NCBI GenBank assembly: GCA_037179335.1
Contig: JAKZHN010000053.1
Span: 62,001 to 126,000 of the forward strand
Source: Cyclaneusma minus
Lineage: Eukaryota > Ascomycota > Leotiomycetes > Marthamycetales > Marthamycetaceae
Length of the DNA stretch: 64,000 nucleotides
Direction of reading: 5' to 3'
In this document: piece after piece, positions 1 through 12,042 of the stretch
Layout of the letters: every line of letters starts with the position of its first letter
Numbering within the stretch: the first letter of the stretch is position 1
Program-made: the position numbers and the translations under genes
The notes under the pieces: model-generated
Told to the model about the DNA's origin: nothing
Database searches by the model: none
What the model saw: the letters and a program-made list of their open reading frames with translations, nothing else

Positions 1-1482
1 TACAAGACCAAAGTAATAGAACAGAGGGAGCAGGAAAAGGATTATAGAATTAGACTAATTCCTAGACCAATTCTTCAAAAGGGCCGTTTAAAAGGACATA
101 ACGGAGGAGCATAGCCGGCTTTTGTACACAGCCTTACGCACAGACTCAGCAGCAGGTTGGGCTATTTTTAGACGGAGCATCTTCGATCTGCCAAGGCTCT
201 CAAAAAGAAAACATCAGATAGAAGCTGAGCTCATCACGTGATCGACTACGCAATAACAGCAAAGTGACGCTGCATGTGGCTTGAAGAAGCTGCACCAACG
301 TGGCAAGCTTTGTTTTCCGTTACCTCATAGGCCCGGTACGGATGCAACCTCCCTTCGGTACTACTGGCACCCGTTGGGCCCAAGAGTGGAAAGGCCGAGG
401 ATGCCGCCGCCACGCTGCGTCAGCTGCTGAGTCGACACGAACAGAAGTCCATCGCGGGCTGGAAGGCGAGAGCACATCGAAGTCGGCCACGCACTTCTTG
501 CCAATGATACGAAGAGGCTTGAGACATACGAATTCCGACCAGTCGATCCTCGGCAGCATTTGTAACTTGCCCTTCGACAAGTTGACAGCGGCCTGCCTTG
601 CACGCTTGCCTGCTCGTGTTGCGGCACACACGTCAAGCTTGGAGGTGTTCTGACCATCGAGTGCCCAGTTGCACTGCAACATCGTCGCATTCAGACGTCG
701 GATTCGCTGATCGCCGGGCTCTTGCTACGGCTGTCCGCAGAATCCCGTCGAAGGATGCCCGCTGCTGCCAGCACGCAGACCTCAGCCTCCCTCCCAGGAT
801 ATGCACTCTGTCGAGCTCAAGGTTCGCTACATCCGTAAGTCAACAATACTCTCTGACTCTCGTGCTTCCGCCTTTATTCAGAAATGCATCTACAACTTGA
901 GCATGATATGTGACGTTGCACTGTGGTACGAGCACACAAGGCAGCCACTTTTTGATCCTTCTGTGCTACACATACATACTATGTTATTTCTACCCGGAGC
1001 CAATTGTCTTAGTTTGTTTACTTTGTCGGCCAATGCTACGCGTCAGGCCCACGGCCCGTCTGTGACAAAGTTCGTCAGCACCCCAATGGTCGACCAAGAT
1101 GCCAAGCACCACCTCTGTCTCTATTTTTATCCCTGTTCCTGCATACATGTATTGTATGTAAGCCGAACAGCTTTGGCCGGAGACCTCGTTCCCCTGACGG
1201 GCATCCTGGCTTAGAACACGATGTGCTGCATGTGTCGTCCTAAGTGAGGCTGGGTTCCCTTTCTCGTTTCCCATAGCAGCCTCAACGGGCTCTAAACTAT
1301 GGGCCTCGGAAAATCTTGTACGGAGACTTCCACACGCACGTCATCTACAGCTCTGGCCCACATGGCCGAACTCCCAAAGTATATGTAAGAATTGTGCCCT
1401 CCCCTCTTCCCTCTTCTATCAATCAAAATTTGAAGCATACAAGGGGTTTTGTTTTCATTCGTTTCAAACATCACTCGCTATA
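1..1482. other. Non-coding stretch, no supported gene
   Basis: No open frame here shows recognisable domains, a signal peptide or a convincing splice structure. Overlapping frames of 60-140 codons exist on both strands between 300 and 1270 but have no family resemblance. The last ~100 bases before 1483 (AT-rich, with a TATATG word near 1380) presumably include the promoter and leader of the next gene. Confidence 0.5.
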
Positions 1483-3499
1483 ATGTATTCTCTCCTTACT
1501 CTTTCTTTGGCTTTGGGGGCTACTGCCTTCTCCGTTCAAAGGTCTGACACTTGCCCATTCACCCTGACTTCTTCGGGTGGTCAGGTTGGGTCTTTGGACG
1601 ATGGACAGGCACGCGTTGGTGGTGGGCTTCCACCAACCACCTTCTCCATCAGTGCCGGCACCGTCGTCGATTCGATGGGATTCGGATGTTACATTACTCG
1701 TAAGTGAATAATCCGTAGCAACAAACATCAGCAGAGCTAACCGTCAAACAGCCGAGGCCGACCAGTTTCAATGTGATGAGAACCGAGCTCCAGCGTCTGG
1801 TTTCTCCATTTCCAGCAGCGGTGCTTTCGAGTATCAAGGCAGCCCGACTTTCTACGCCTGTGCCGCCTCAGCTACAGAGTATAATATCTACATTCAGCCC
1901 GTGGCTGGTCAATTGAAGTGTTATGAGATGACCTTGACGGCTAGCAGCTGCTACTCGTCTCCTGTTTCTGGTTCCCCTACTGGTTACCCTAGTGGTTACC
2001 AGCCTTCGCCATCCGCCAACGGAACCTGGGTCCCTGCCAGCTCCATCGCGGCCATCTCGTCGTCGATTGTGGTTGTCCCCACGGAGTCTGCTCCCGCGAG
2101 TTCAGCCGCTTCAAATGTGGTCTCTTCGGTTGCTCCGTCCGTTGCTTCGCTCCTTGCCTCATCTATCGAGGTGCCGAGTGAGTCTGCTCCTGTAGCGACA
2201 GCCAGTGGCAACTCTCCTGTCGGATCACCTGTCTCGTCTGTCTCGTATGTCCAATCTGCTACCTCTCCAGTCGCCGTTCCTTCTTCCGCCACCGTTATCG
2301 CGCCCACCCAGTCCGCTTCAACGGCCAGCGGCTACTCTCCTGTCGGATCGTCTGTCTCGTCCGAGCACGTCGTTACTGTCACTATCTACGATTGTGCTGC
2401 TTCCTCTTCTTCCTACTTCGCGGCTACACCTTCGACGACTTTTGCTACTAGCGTTATTGTCTCCAGTATCGAAACTTCTCCTGTCGTCGTGCCTACGGGA
2501 GGAGCTGGACCCAGCGCTGCCTCCTCTTCTTCTTACATTGTCCCAAGCAACAGCGCTACCATTGAGACTTCTCCCATTGTTATTTCTACCACTGTCGCCG
2601 GCTCAACTACGGCTGTCGTTCCAAGCAGCGTGGCAATCTCCAGCGTTTCCAGCGCTGGAAGCTCGCCGTCTCCCAGTACCAGCAGTGTCGTCCCAAGCAG
2701 CGTTGTTGTCTCCAGCGCTCAAACAACTGTGGTAACCACCGTCCAAATCTCCCAAGTCTCGAGCGTCGTAACATCCCTGGCCAACACCTTCGTCGGATCC
2801 AGCACCGGCCCCTACCCAACAACCATGGCCACATCTACCCAGACCTTCCCCCAGAGCGCGCCTTACTCTAATGGCACCACAACTTACACCTCTGTTGTTG
2901 TCTCTGGTACCGCTGTATCAGTTTCATCCAACTCGCCCGTCTCCAGCAGCCCCGCTTCGAGCCCAGTGGTCCCATCATCGACTACCAGCTCGGCCTCAGT
3001 CTGTGCCACCACGCTTAGCGGCTCCCCCAGCCCTAACGACAACTACCAATACCCTCACCTGATCGTGCCCATTTCCTCCAGCAGCCCTGACACTGCCTAC
3101 GGCACCCAACTATTCGGCTCTGTCAACAGCACCTTCAGCACCATCTTCAACTTTGACATTCCCGCCTCATACGAAGGCAAGACCTGCTCTTTGATCTTCC
3201 TGCTCCCCGAGCAAGCCGATCTCGAGACCTCCGCATACACCTACAGCGGCTCTGGCTCCATCGATTTCGCTCAACTCGTCAGCCCTGCTACGTCGGCCAC
3301 TGACTATAACAATGCTCCGTCGGTCGGCAAGGACTTGGGCTCTTTCAACATCGCTGAGGGCTCAAGCACAGTCATCTACTCGGCGCAATGTGCGGCTGGC
3401 GAGACGGTCAGCTTTGAGTTGAGCGCTGAGGGCGTCGAGTTGTACTATTTCCAGGACTGGAACCCTAGCCCCCTGGGATTGTACATCACGTACTGTTAA
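1483..3499 (+). CDS. Secreted PIR-like / But2-domain surface protein
   Basis: Exons 1483-1699 and 1752-3499 join across a 52-nt GT-AG intron to give 654 residues. Residues 1-17 look like a signal peptide. Residues ~20-130 carry paired cysteines (CPFTL, FGCYI, FQCDEN, FYAC) and resemble the C-terminal domain of PIR-type cell wall mannoproteins. Residues ~150-485 are a Ser/Thr/Val/Pro stalk, probably heavily O-glycosylated, with drifting SPVGS words. Residues ~489-654 match the But2 C-terminal domain (PHLIVPISSSSPDTAYGT, then an ending in YFQDWNPSPLGLYITYC). There is no hydrophobic GPI tail after that domain, so the protein is more likely a wall-associated or released protein than a membrane-anchored one. 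The role of the But2 domain is not known; a surface or adhesion role is inferred from architecture only. Confidence 0.85.
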
Positions 3500-5200
3500 A
3501 CGCAGCAGTGCTATTAATCGGTCGTTTCAGGTCATCGAAGACTTGGAGTCAATTATTGCAGGATTGAGTGTATAAAAATAGGAGTTGAAGAGGTGAATTT
3601 CTGTTTGTGCATAGTTTACCTGAGGATGAAAACCTGGTTATGGGCTCAATACCTGTGGTACGGATAGGTCGGGGAATATGGATTCAGGTGGTTGCAATCA
3701 CTTGCCGGTCGGTCATGGTCGGGGTGATTGGGGATCTAATACACTGGGAACATTCCCCAAATCTTGGTTTCTTTAGTATCTAGACATCGTTTTCCGGATA
3801 CCTCTCTGTACATAAGACCAAATAAACTAATATTCAAATATGTCTCCTATACTTGAATATTATATCCCTGCGTATGATATATCAAGGGAGGCGTCAAATC
3901 GCCTTTCAAGTTTCAAACCGCTTTCAGCTAAACCATCTCTCTAAAGGTACCCAGAGCTTTACCCGATTTGATATCAGAGCATAGCAGAACCCCTCACTCG
4001 TTATTTCAGACAGCCCCTCAACCGCAGTTGGAACATTCACCAATCATCTCAATACTAAATACTGTGTTTGGCAGGGCTCCTAATAGTTCAAACCAGTTCA
4101 GTTCAAGGGTGAAACTGAACTGCCAGTTCAGTTTGAGGGTTAAACTGAACTGAAACTGGCAGTTTAGGGGGTAAACTGGCCAGTTTAGTTTGAACTGCAG
4201 TTTGATTAAAAGGCCCGGAAAAACTATATTACCGCCCGGAATAATATTTTTCCGGTATTAAAAATCCGGATTAACTTTTAGCGGGACTAAAAAATCCGGA
4301 TTAATTTTTCAGCGGCTAAAAAGTTAGGTTTTTCCCCTAGAAATCCATACTTTTTCCCCAAACTGTCAGTTCAGGGTAAACTGCCAGTTTAGTTCAACCT
4401 TCAAACTGAACTGATCGAGTTTTAAATTTCTTAAACTGAATCAGTTCAAACTGCAGTTTAAACTGCCAGTTCAGTTTGGGTCCAAAACTATCAGGAGCCC
4501 TGGTGTTTGGAGCATATGCTCCTCATTATTTGGGAGTTGGGATATTCCTCGTTATTCCTAATACTTCAAATGATTTGGGAACTTAGTTTCTGATCACTTG
4601 TAGTACTTTTAGTCTTTCCTAATATTCCTAATTGCATGGAAGTTGGAGTCGCCCAATCTAGCTGAGACCATTTAAGAATTTTAGAGCGGTCACCAATATG
4701 CCGTTGATTTATTCATGTGGACATCAACAGGTACTGCGAGCATCTGGGTACCCCGCGGCTTGGCGGGGCCCCTGAAAGTTCTCCCAGTCTTATCTAGACT
4801 TTGTACATGTAGCCACCACATACAAGCTTCATGTTTATTGCCATTCAAAGGACTTTTTCTTGTTTCATCATTTCGGCAAAATTGGGTTTTCTTCGAAACG
4901 TACAAATCCAGGGGCGCCGCTTCAACCCGCGATCCTGCGACGCTTACCGACATCATTGATGCTCGCGAGCTTGGCACATGCAGACATAACACGCAAAGCC
5001 CCACTACAGCTCCTTGGCGTAGCACCGGACTTTCGCCCTCCCCACCTGAGCTCCAGCTGCTCTCCTATGTTGTTTTCTGCTTCGAAGGTTCTTTGTCGTG
5101 CAACTGCACGGAAGCTTCGTGCCTTGACTTCAAACCTCTATAGCACCTAAATTTCCGGCGCAACCTACTGAACCTCACAATCTTGCACCCGTTTGCCAAG
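3500..5200. other. Intergenic region containing a MITE
   Basis: No gene is supported. The block contains the hAT-type MITE at 4072-4502. Around it, at 3840-3900 and 4510-4650, the DNA is AT-rich with degenerate words such as ATTCCTAATACTTCAAATGA that recall the repeat field at 8.5-8.9 kb. Bases ~4690-5200 are less AT-rich and presumably hold the het-C promoter and leader. Confidence 0.5.
4072..4502. mobile_element. hAT-type MITE, 431 bp, with 8-bp target-site duplication
   Basis: The element starts CAGGGCTCCTAATAGTT at 4072 and ends with the inverse AACTATCAGGAGCCCTG at 4502; 16 of the first 17 terminal bases match. It is flanked by identical 8-bp direct repeats GTGTTTGG at 4064-4071 and 4503-4510. 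An 8-bp duplication with CAGGG termini is the hallmark of hAT transposons. The interior has no coding capacity. It holds many subterminal copies, in both orientations, of an AACTGCCAGTTCAGTTT-type word and two copies of an AATCCGGATTAA-type word, so it is a non-autonomous element. The intact duplication and well-matched ends suggest fairly recent insertion. Confidence 0.9.
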
Positions 5201-8032
5201 ATGGCGTTTTCAAAGAGCACAACGGTGCTCTTCACCCTCGCCGTCATTCTTGTCCTTGCCCAGCCTGCCTACTGCTTCGGAGCTGGCAATATTGCCTCTC
5301 TAGCCAAGATCGAAGGAATCAACTGTGCGTTTCTTGAACCTCATGCTACCAATCTCAAGCTAATCGTTGCTTTGCAGGGCGCCATGGAGACATCGAAGAC
5401 ACCCTCCTCAGCATCTACATGTCCCGAGCTGCTGGAGGCAAGAAGTTCGATAAGATGATGGTAGCCCGTGTCTATTTTGGCAACTGGCTGCGTGACTATT
5501 CCCAAGCTATCGATGTTGGCACTGTCAAGTATGTCTCGGCTGAGGCTATCCGCATCTTGCTGTGGGTTCTCGGATTCATGACCTTTGGCTACGGCACCAA
5601 GGAATTCGAAGTCACTTCTGAGCGTCTGGGCTGCTACCGACCCGAAGATCACATCGACAATCCTAAGGACTATGCCGACAATCTCGATGCGACGGAGTAT
5701 GACCCGAGACTACGAGGACCCGTGGATGAGAGTGTTGAGCTGGCTATTGACCCTGAAAAGGGTCTGAAGAACTACATTGCCAGCGAAGGACTTGGCATAA
5801 TGACCTCAGCAGAACACGTGAGGAAGTTGTTCAGCGAGTGTATCAGGTTGGGCAGATCATACGCCCATACCAGAAACAAGGCCGAGCTCTACGAGGCTCT
5901 CAGACTACTTGGAACAGGATGTCACTGCTTGGAAGACTTTTCGGCCCACTCCAACTACACTGAACTCGCTCTCATCGAGATGGGCGAGCGCGATGTCTTC
6001 CCATTCGTCGGACGCAATACCAAGATGCGTCTTCCAGGAGCCCAACACTCTGTCTACCCCCTCATCACTGGTACGTTTGGAGGCGTAGACTTCCTTCACT
6101 CTGTCATGGGAGAATTCGACGACAAGGCTACGCAAAGCGAAATCGCAACTCTCGAAGGAACGATGCAGGAAAGCGGACAAGAAGACACCAGTATGATCAA
6201 GGAACTTCTGAGCAAAATCCCCAGCGGCATCTTCGGTGGCGACGACAAAGCCGAAAAAGCAGATGAGTTGAAAGCAAACGCCGCCGCAGCCCAAATGCAA
6301 CAAATGCACGTCTCGCCCAAGGAACCAGAAGCCTTTACGGAGGAAATGCAGAGGATGTCCCGCGAGATTTACCCAATTCTTGAATGGCACGACGAGATCA
6401 TGCTCTCAATCACCGAAGCGATCGAGAAGATCCCCGTCTTACCTGAGCTTATTGAGCAGATCCAAGACCAAATCAACATCTTTGTCTTCTCGCTGCTGGC
6501 TCCATTCGTGCTGCCGATTATTGAGCAGATCAAGACTGAGTTGAACGAAGGCAGCAGTGAGATCATTGCGAGTAGCAAGGACAAGCAGCTGAACGTTTTC
6601 TCCGATGATGACAGCACGGATCCGACTCATTCTATGCTTTCGAAGGATCACTTCAGTAACATTCTCAACGAGCCGGCTGGGAAGATTGCTAGTCAGGTTC
6701 TCAAGTGGGTTGTTCCGCAACTTATCCAGTGCTGGGACGATGAGCGAATCGACCCCAACCGTACTATCGACCGCATAATCAATGGTGTCTTCCACCACCC
6801 TGCTCTCCGCGAGCAAGGCGAGGATGGTGCTGCTGATGGCCGTCGCTTGATGTTTGGTGTCGTTGAGCAGTGGTGGAACGAGAAGCAAGACGATGAGAAA
6901 GACGAATTCAGGCAGAAGCTCAGCCGCGACGGTGTTGAGAACGGGTATGTTAGCCTCTCAGCTTGAAAGTTTGCCTGCTAACACCTCCAACAGCCAAAAC
7001 CACAAGGAAGGCGTCCAAGACACCGGACATGGGTGCTGCAAGCCCCTGGGAATGCCAAAGCAAAGTTTCTCATCCAGTGGTGGTGGTGGACTCATGGGCC
7101 AAGTCTCCTCTGCCCTCTCCGGCGGCGATGGAGGCGACTCGTCCAACCAAATCGGCCAATTCGCCGAAGAAGCCGTGGGTGGCGGTGCACTCGGCGGTAT
7201 CGTCGGCGCCATAGCCGGCGGTGTGGGCGCCAATCTCCTAGGAAGCGTCTTCAACAACTCCAAGAAAGAGGAGTCCGAATCTGAGCAATACGGTCAAGAT
7301 GGCTCCTACACCCAAAGCTACACCGAGACAGGCCGCAACCAGAACACCTATGCCCAAGCACGATACGAGAAGACTGAATATCCGAGCGGCGAAGAGCGCA
7401 CAGAATACCAACGGTACGAACAAAGCAGTGGCAGGGACGGTACGCAGGGTTATGGCTACGAAGAACGAACTGACAGGCGCCCTACCTATGGAGGTGGATA
7501 TGAGCTGCAGAACGAGCGTATTATTGAGCGGCCGGACGGCGAGGTTGAGACAGAGGAATGGCGCGAGGGAAGGGACGCTGAGGGCAGGCATTATCATGAG
7601 TTGGAGCATCACAAGAGTCGCCATTCTTCGGATTCTGGATCAGAGAACCACTGGGAGAAGAAGCATCATGGCAGGGAGCGCAGACGCAGCAACAGTGGCA
7701 GTGGCAGTAATGACAGCGATCGGCCACAACCATACGAGCCGCCAGGTGGATTCGAGGCACCTGAGGGCCCACCGCCCGGTAGATACGGGGGAGGTGACGA
7801 CTTTGGCGGAGGCCGCGGAGGCTATGGTCGGGAGAGAGAGTTTGAGGAACCTGGGAGGGAGGAATATGGTGGTGGTCGTGGAGGCTACGGTCAGGAGAGA
7901 GAGTTTGAGGAGCCTGGGAGGGAGGAATTCGGTGGTGGCCGTGGAGGTTACGGTCAGGAGAGAGATTCTGAGGAGCAGTATGGAGAAAGGCGTGAGGAGA
8001 GGCGTGAGGGAGGTGGCGGTTGGTTCAACTAG
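5201..8032 (+). CDS. het-c: HET-C heterokaryon incompatibility protein
   Basis: Three exons (5201-5324, 5378-6944, 6994-8032) encode 909 residues. Residues 1-25 form a signal peptide ending near AYCFGAGNIA. The body matches the Het-C family from the start: EGINWRHGDIEDTL spans intron 1 (53 nt), followed by FGNWLRDYSQAID, FMTFGYGTKEFEVT and a conserved GCHCLEDFSAHSNYTEL segment. Intron 2 (49 nt) interrupts ENGQNHKEG, just before the conserved HGCCKPLGMP. The last ~250 residues are a hydrophilic Gly/Glu/Arg tail with three tandem 21-residue units. In Neurospora, het-c alleles control vegetative self/non-self recognition through heterocomplex formation; whether this copy does so is unknown. The homologous part is full length, and the start is the first ATG before the signal peptide. 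Confidence 0.95.
7805..7976 (+). repeat. 63-bp coding tandem repeat in het-c tail
   Basis: Three consecutive units begin at 7805, 7868 and 7931 (the third partial). Each encodes GGGRGGYG(R/Q)ERE(F)EEPGREE with a few changes. The units are nearly identical at the DNA level, which suggests recent duplication and possible length variation between strains. Confidence 0.85.
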
Positions 8033-9017
8033 AAGCATGGTTTGAGCTTTGCTGTACCATCCATTTCCCTAGTCAATTTACCTTGGTTGCTGGGAAGTCT
8101 CTCATGAGACATCAGAGCTGAGCTATGACTTTCAAGGGAAAGAAAAAGTATCCGGTCGGGATGAACCAGACGAGGAGGATGCTGCTGCTGTTCATCACTT
8201 AGGGTTTAGACACCAAAAATCAGGCAACTAGACTTCTCTCAATAAGCTATGTACTTCGTGCAACTCAATGACCCGCATGGCTTGGGAAGTCATGAAAGCA
8301 AATGAAGATCGGGGACCTAGGGTACTTTATACCCTAATTCGTTCCGCGAGAGAGAACCCGCGCCGGTATTTTGCGTCTCTTGCGCAATATCCCAAGTGTC
8401 ATTGACGCATTCTCATTGTGACATCGTCGATGGGCAATAGGTCGTGTCTCTGGCCATTTGACTTATTTAGATAACTTGAATTAGTCTAGTTATCTATTTT
8501 GGACATTCCAAATCACTCTCAATTCGGCCAGTCAATCCGAATATTCCCAGTCCCTTCGAATATTCCCAGTCACTCTGAGTTTTCGAAGTGTCAGAGTTTC
8601 CCAATCACTTCAAATATTCCCAGTCACTCTGAAGTTCCCAGTTACTCTAAATACGCCCACTTACTTTGAATCTTCCCAATTATGTTAAATTATCTCAATA
8701 ATTGCTAGTTCGCCCAGCCACTTCGAACATTCCCGGTTGTTTTGGATTCTCTCAGTCACACTGAATTTTCTCGCTTACTTTGGGTATTTCCAATCACTTT
8801 GGATATTCCCAATCACTTTGGATACTCTTAATGGCCCCAAATTATCTTAATCAATTTGAATTCTCTCAATCACTTTGGTCATTCCCAGCCACGGCATCGA
8901 GAAAGCCCAAAGATGTTCGGCGCGTGCACGTGACGGGCACCGATATCGGGCCGAATTCTTGAAGCAGCTGGAGTCCGTACGGCGTCGCAAACATCACGAC
9001 GCGGTAACACGTCAACG
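8033..9017. other. Intergenic region, largely repeat
   Basis: No gene is supported. Bases 8033-8480 are unremarkable sequence downstream of het-c. Bases ~8510-8890 are the degenerate tandem repeat listed separately. The final ~130 bases before 9018 return to GC-rich promoter-like sequence. Confidence 0.55.
8510..8890. repeat. Degenerate ~20-bp tandem repeat field
   Basis: About 19 diverged units follow a pattern close to ATTCCCAATCACTTTGGAT. Clear copies are ATATTCCCAGTCACTCTGA near 8580 and 8620, and TTCCAATCACTTTGGATATT near 8790-8825. Spacing is close to 20 bp with some drift. The same words recur at ~12170-12240, ~52560-52690 and ~53045-53105, so this is a dispersed family and not a unique satellite. 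Confidence 0.7.
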
Positions 9018-12000
9018 ATGGAGAACCAGTCCGGCATGGCGGAGCAGCCCAATGGCAATCGGCCAGGGCCTGCAGCTGCCAATAGCGCTCCAGCTGGCCA
9101 AGCTGTAGGCATACCGAAGCCGTTGGAACCAGCGGCTGCAGCCATGTTTGGCTCGTTTCCGCAGAATCCGGCGGATGGGCAAGGGCAGCAGAGGAGGAAG
9201 AGGCTGGCTTGTAGGAATTGTAGGCAGGCTAAGGTGAGTTCAAATTTCTGTGCGTCTGTTGATATTGCATCTTATTTCTGGACTTCCGCTTTTCCACCAA
9301 TTTTTTATTGTCAAAATCAAGTTCCCTGCTCTGCCAGGAGACCTGAGGATTTATGTTCGGACTCGTATACATGTGGCAATCATGTCGCCAGTGACTCGGA
9401 CCTTGCTCATACAAATTTACCTGCTGGACTTGGAGTGGATGTTCTTCTTTCAAGTGGCCGTAAAGATCCCCATGGGTCGCTATGTCGTTTCGTTTTTGTG
9501 ACCTCTAATTTACATTTCCGCTGGCAAATTGGACCAGATCTCAAACTCCGACTTGTTCTCTTGTCCGCAGATTCAAATTTGTCACCTGTTCATCATCGGC
9601 TGAAACTTGGATTGACGTATGTATGGGAGCTGAAATTCTGGTGTTGTCAATCTAGTTGAAATGCGAATTTCCAGACGGAGTTTCCAACTCATGTGCTCGT
9701 TGTCGAAGGTTTGGCCGTATATGCCAAACCGATTCTTCGTTCAAGAGGGAACAACACCGCCGGATGTAAGTAGCCGGACTACTCTGCCCTCTAAATTCTA
9801 ACAGGGTTAACGCGTTGTCCCATTTCTGACATTTCTCAACATCTAGTCGGGTGAGCGAGCTTGTAGATGAAGTGCAACAATTGCGATCTGTTGTTGAGTC
9901 CACCAAGGCGTCAAGCTTGCCACCACAATCTCCAGCTACTCAACATCCGTCTTCAGCTTCCATACAACCTGAACGGTTACCTCAGCGTATGGGATCAGAT
10001 CCCCGGCACATACCCCCAATCACCTCACCTTTTGATACCAACTCCAACTCCTCCCGTGGATATTCACACTCAAGGGAAGCTTCTATACACGGTATCGGAT
10101 TTCTGCTTGAATCTTCTCCTCCTACAGAATACACGAGCTTCGCCAGTTTCCCTCGTACGCTTGAACACATCAGCCTCAGTGCAGTTCAGATTACCGATCT
10201 GTTCAAGATGTATGACTCTTGTCCCGTATTTGACTTGTCCTGACCAAGGTCAGATTTTTCCACACATATCATCCACACCTCGAAATGTTTGATATTTCTA
10301 TTTCACCAGACACCTACTTCGACCGATCACCACTGCTGTTTTGGGCTATCATTAGCATCGCAGCTCGTCGATACGAAGCAGACCCAACCTTAATCACCTC
10401 GATTTGTGGCCCTTGTACGAAGCTATTGTGGAGTACTCTGTCCGCATTACCGCACAATCGCTACATAATTCAAGGCATCATCTTAATCTGCATGTGGCCT
10501 TTTCCAGTCAACAGCATGTGGCAGGATCCATCATACATGTTAATTACCACAGTGAAAGCGGCAGCCATGCAGATTGGAATACACAGACCGGAAAATGTAC
10601 AAGACTTTCTTCGAAAAAAGACTAAGCTCAGCGCACAAGAATTCCAAGAGGCTATAAAGACGTGGGCTGGATGCTACATCGCTGCTCAGTTGTGAGTATG
10701 TTCCGAGTACTGCTGTTGCGAAGTTTGACTCACATGTGACAGTATTGTGGTATGGATTGGTCAAGCACCAGTTTTCACATCGGATCCGACCATCGATTCA
10801 ATTTGCAGCAGTTATGGCGTTTCGGGCAACGGATACGTAATGCCAGAGAATTTCAAGCAACAGCTTCTCATTTTGCAATTCTCGAACCGTGTCACTCAAG
10901 TCATGGCAGAGAACCAATCCACGTCGGAGAATTCGTCTAAGGGCAACAACGATGTCCTGATGAATTTGCTAGAGCGTGACCTAGAAGACCTAGAGAGACG
11001 CATTGGTAGCAGGGTTACCGGTTAGACACCATCCGCTTATATCTCGTCGACGGATCGAACATTAAACATATGGCTGACACATCTCTGCCAGAAATCAATC
11101 GTATCAACCTCAGCATCGTCTCGCTCCAGCTTCGGGTCTCCTATTTCTTCGACAATTTCTCGCCCTCCATCCGCCGCCGCGGCCTCCTAGCCGCCTATTC
11201 CACATCCCTAAATTTCGTCCAGCTAACCTCATCCATGTCTAATCTCATACCTCCTATGAATTCTCACCAGAGTCCCCACGGAAGTCCACGCCCATCCCGC
11301 ATCCTCAACCACATCCTTCACACCTCCCCGCACATCGATATGACCATCGCGGTCGCCGCACTAGTTCTCCTTAAAGCGCTGCATTCAAGATACGCACAAT
11401 ACGTCACTTTCGCTGAAGGCCAGGCTGCTTTCAACACCGCACTCTCGCTCTTAAGAAGAACGAGTTTGGAGGACAATGACCTCCCGGGGCGGACGAGCAA
11501 GATTCTGGGGCAGTTGTGGGGACTTTATGCGGGGAGGATGAAAGCCGTGAAAGAAGGTGTTGGTGCGGAGGGAGAGGGATATGGGGAGCTGACATTGGGA
11601 CTGAAGACGAGAGGTAGTGGGAGTCTTTTGCACGAGCAGCTCTGGCTCTGGAGGAAGACGTTTAATCGAAAGGAGAGTGGATTTGGCGGTAAGTATTCCT
11701 GATGTTTCCAAGGATCACTATTTTCCACACACCCATGCTTGTAATTTTCTAAGCACACACGAGCTGACTTTGTTGGGACATACAGAGTCCGCACCAGAGG
11801 ACACCCAAGCGTCCTCGGCACAAGTCCAACAACAGACACGCGTTTCCGCCATGCCGAGTCCAGCTACAAACTTTGGTGCTGAGGGAAATACAAAGATGAG
11901 TAACGGGGTCTCGGACGATGCAAACATGAAGGATCTGGATTTAGATCTGGGAAATTTCGCTTCGGTCTGGGATGGCAGTTTCCCGACACTTATGGGTATC

Positions 12001-12042
12001 GATTTGGACGATTTTAATTTCGATTCGACGGCTTTCCAGTAG
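9018..12042 (+). CDS. Zn(II)2Cys6 fungal-specific transcription factor
   Basis: Seven exons (9018-9233, 9656-9765, 9847-10209, 10254-10691, 10743-11020, 11092-11688, 11786-12042) encode 752 residues. The binuclear zinc cluster spans exons 1 and 2: CRNCRQAKLKC then SCARCRRFGRIC, with canonical CX2CX6C spacings (residues ~65-93). A basic linker and a short coiled coil (VSELVDEVQQLRS) follow. From residue ~225 comes the fungal-specific transcription factor domain (LFKIFFHTYHPHLEMFD, SPLLFWAIISIAARRYE). The C terminus is acidic (DLDLDLGNF, IDLDDFNFD), as in activation domains. Intron 1 is 422 nt, unusually long here, and exon 6 starts after a weaker GTTAGA donor at 11021. The target pathway cannot be read from the neighbours. 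Confidence 0.9.

Noticed and set aside
320..682. Minus-strand frame with a few cysteines, resembling a small secreted protein
   Set aside because: No signal peptide, no plausible splice partner upstream, and overlapping frames of equal length on the other strand.
9236..9659. Reading the first intron of the Zn2Cys6 factor as coding (213-codon frame)
   Set aside because: It would break the CX6C spacing; splicing 9233 to 9656 restores a perfect zinc cluster.
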